DNA from: G963665545 sp963665545
GTDB taxonomy: Bacteria; Pseudomonadota; Gammaproteobacteria; Xanthomonadales; SZUA-36
Length of the DNA stretch: 64,000 nt
Direction of reading: 5' to 3'
Assembly (NCBI GenBank): GCA_963665545.2
Contig: CAXXKZ010000010.1
Coordinates: 17,717-81,716, forward strand
The position numbers were made by a program, and so were the translations under genes. The notes under the pieces were generated by a model. It ran no database searches, was not told the origin of the DNA, and saw only the letters and a list, made by a program, of their open reading frames with translations. Of this stretch, positions 63,661 to 64,000 are shown piece by piece (positions within the stretch are counted from its first letter, which is position 1; every line of letters begins with the position of its first letter).

Positions 63661-64000
63661 TCAGCGGGCGAGTTCGAACGGATAAGTGACGTTCCAGTCT
63701 CGGGCCATATCGATAATCAGCCAACCGTGCCGCGGTGCGTCATCCAGGCCCCGGTCCAGCCGGCCTTCGGCCGAGTGGCGGTCATAGGCCCATTCGCGTT
63801 GCGCGTCGGTGTGGTGGAGCAGCATGCCAAGTCTTGGGCCATCGCCGGAAGTGGTCCATTCCAGCATTTCATAGTCGCCGTCTGAATTACCGATTGCCAG
63901 GATCGGACGGCGGCCAATGAAGCGATTGATGGCGACCGGTTTGCCGGCCTTGTCGTCAACGAAGTGGAGTTTCGGTTCGCGAATGATGGTGGGAACACCG
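63661..64000 (-). CDS. HAD-family phosphatase, C-terminal part (cut by window edge)
   Basis: The last 113 residues of a haloacid-dehalogenase-type phosphatase. IGRRPILAIGNSDGDYEMLE contains motif IV (GNSDGD), and GPRLGMLLHHTDAQREWAYD with HGWLIIDMARDW complete the family end. The start is outside the window. The neighbouring sulfatase-like gene starts 37 bases downstream on the same strand. Confidence 0.83.
   Translation of the reverse strand, partial: GVPTIIREPKLHFVDDKAGKPVAINRFIGRRPILAIGNSDGDYEMLEWTTSGDGPRLGMLLHHTDAQREWAYDRHSAEGRLDRGLDDAPRHGWLIIDMARDWNVTYPFELAR

Noticed and set aside
1..64000. tRNA, rRNA or prophage genes
   Set aside because: No T-arm-like or rRNA-like stretches outside coding regions and no phage structural genes were found by eye.

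Overview
The window looks like a chromosomal segment of a gammaproteobacterium with moderately high GC. The gene order dsbD - tlpA-like - aroQ - accB - accC - prmA (3.3-9.7 kb) is typical of that class, and the left edge carries the end of an IlvY-type LysR regulator. The many exported peptidases, amidases and esterases, several with Tat or lipoprotein signals, suggest a free-living heterotroph that degrades peptides and amides. The genus cannot be named from the sequence alone. I see no rRNA, tRNA, CRISPR array or prophage.

Layout. 0-3.3 kb: ilvY end, a 760-base repeat-rich intergenic block, and a minus-strand operon of cupin, NTF2-like protein and sirtuin. 3.3-10.2 kb: thiol-redox and fatty-acid housekeeping genes (DsbD with a doubled alpha domain, TlpA-like, AroQ, AccB, AccC, PrmA, a small methyltransferase). 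10.2-17.1 kb: M20 carbamoylase/allantoate hydrolase, AlaX editing protein, transglutaminase-like protein, a serine hydrolase, a CvfB-like S1 protein and a broken M28 peptidase. 17.3-22.2 kb: a CocE/NonD hydrolase gene cut by an intact 2,889-bp IS1595-family element. The element has perfect 24-bp ends and an 8-bp target duplication, and carries a PIN-domain toxin, a putative partner and two small proteins besides its transposase. 22.2-36.3 kb: DUF885 metallopeptidase, exported SDR, DUF3025, a broken D-aminoacylase, YbhB-like protein, a GT-C-like membrane protein, acyltransferase-3, a penicillin-acylase-family lipoprotein and a sterol-desaturase-family protein. 36.3-39.6 kb: a three-subunit nitrile hydratase/thiocyanate hydrolase-type enzyme followed by an Amt ammonium channel and a ferredoxin. 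39.8-45.7 kb: a frameshifted secreted metallophosphoesterase and an amidase with an in-frame stop. 45.7-50.3 kb: a SoeABC-type sulfite dehydrogenase operon. 50.4-55.5 kb: esterase, DUF1028, two YHS proteins, S33 peptidase. 55.8-61.8 kb: a minus-strand catabolic-looking operon (HCCA-isomerase-like, YtcJ-like amidohydrolase, PLP enzyme, dimethylformamidase-like protein) plus a DUF1272 protein. 62-64 kb: a frameshifted membrane sulfatase-like gene and a truncated HAD phosphatase.

Two signals run through the window. First, intergenic spaces hold dispersed mosaic repeats (family A: 686, 1091, 13037, 22249, 53832; family B: 1166, 52505, 55550) made of hairpins. Many of these hairpins show a CA-(N)-GGA-TG apex, which resembles the CsrA/RsmA recognition motif. 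One copy supplies the C-terminus of the DUF885 protein. Second, six accessory genes are broken (one insertion, three in-frame stops, two frameshifted genes), while the housekeeping genes are intact. This means either active gene decay or uneven assembly quality, and reads would decide.

Genes that may work together: the cobalt-type nitrile/thiocyanate hydrolase with Amt (ammonia release and transport), and possibly SoeABC 6 kb away (sulfite oxidation to the quinone pool). DsbD with the TlpA-like protein supplies periplasmic thiol reduction. AccB and AccC form the biotin half of acetyl-CoA carboxylase.
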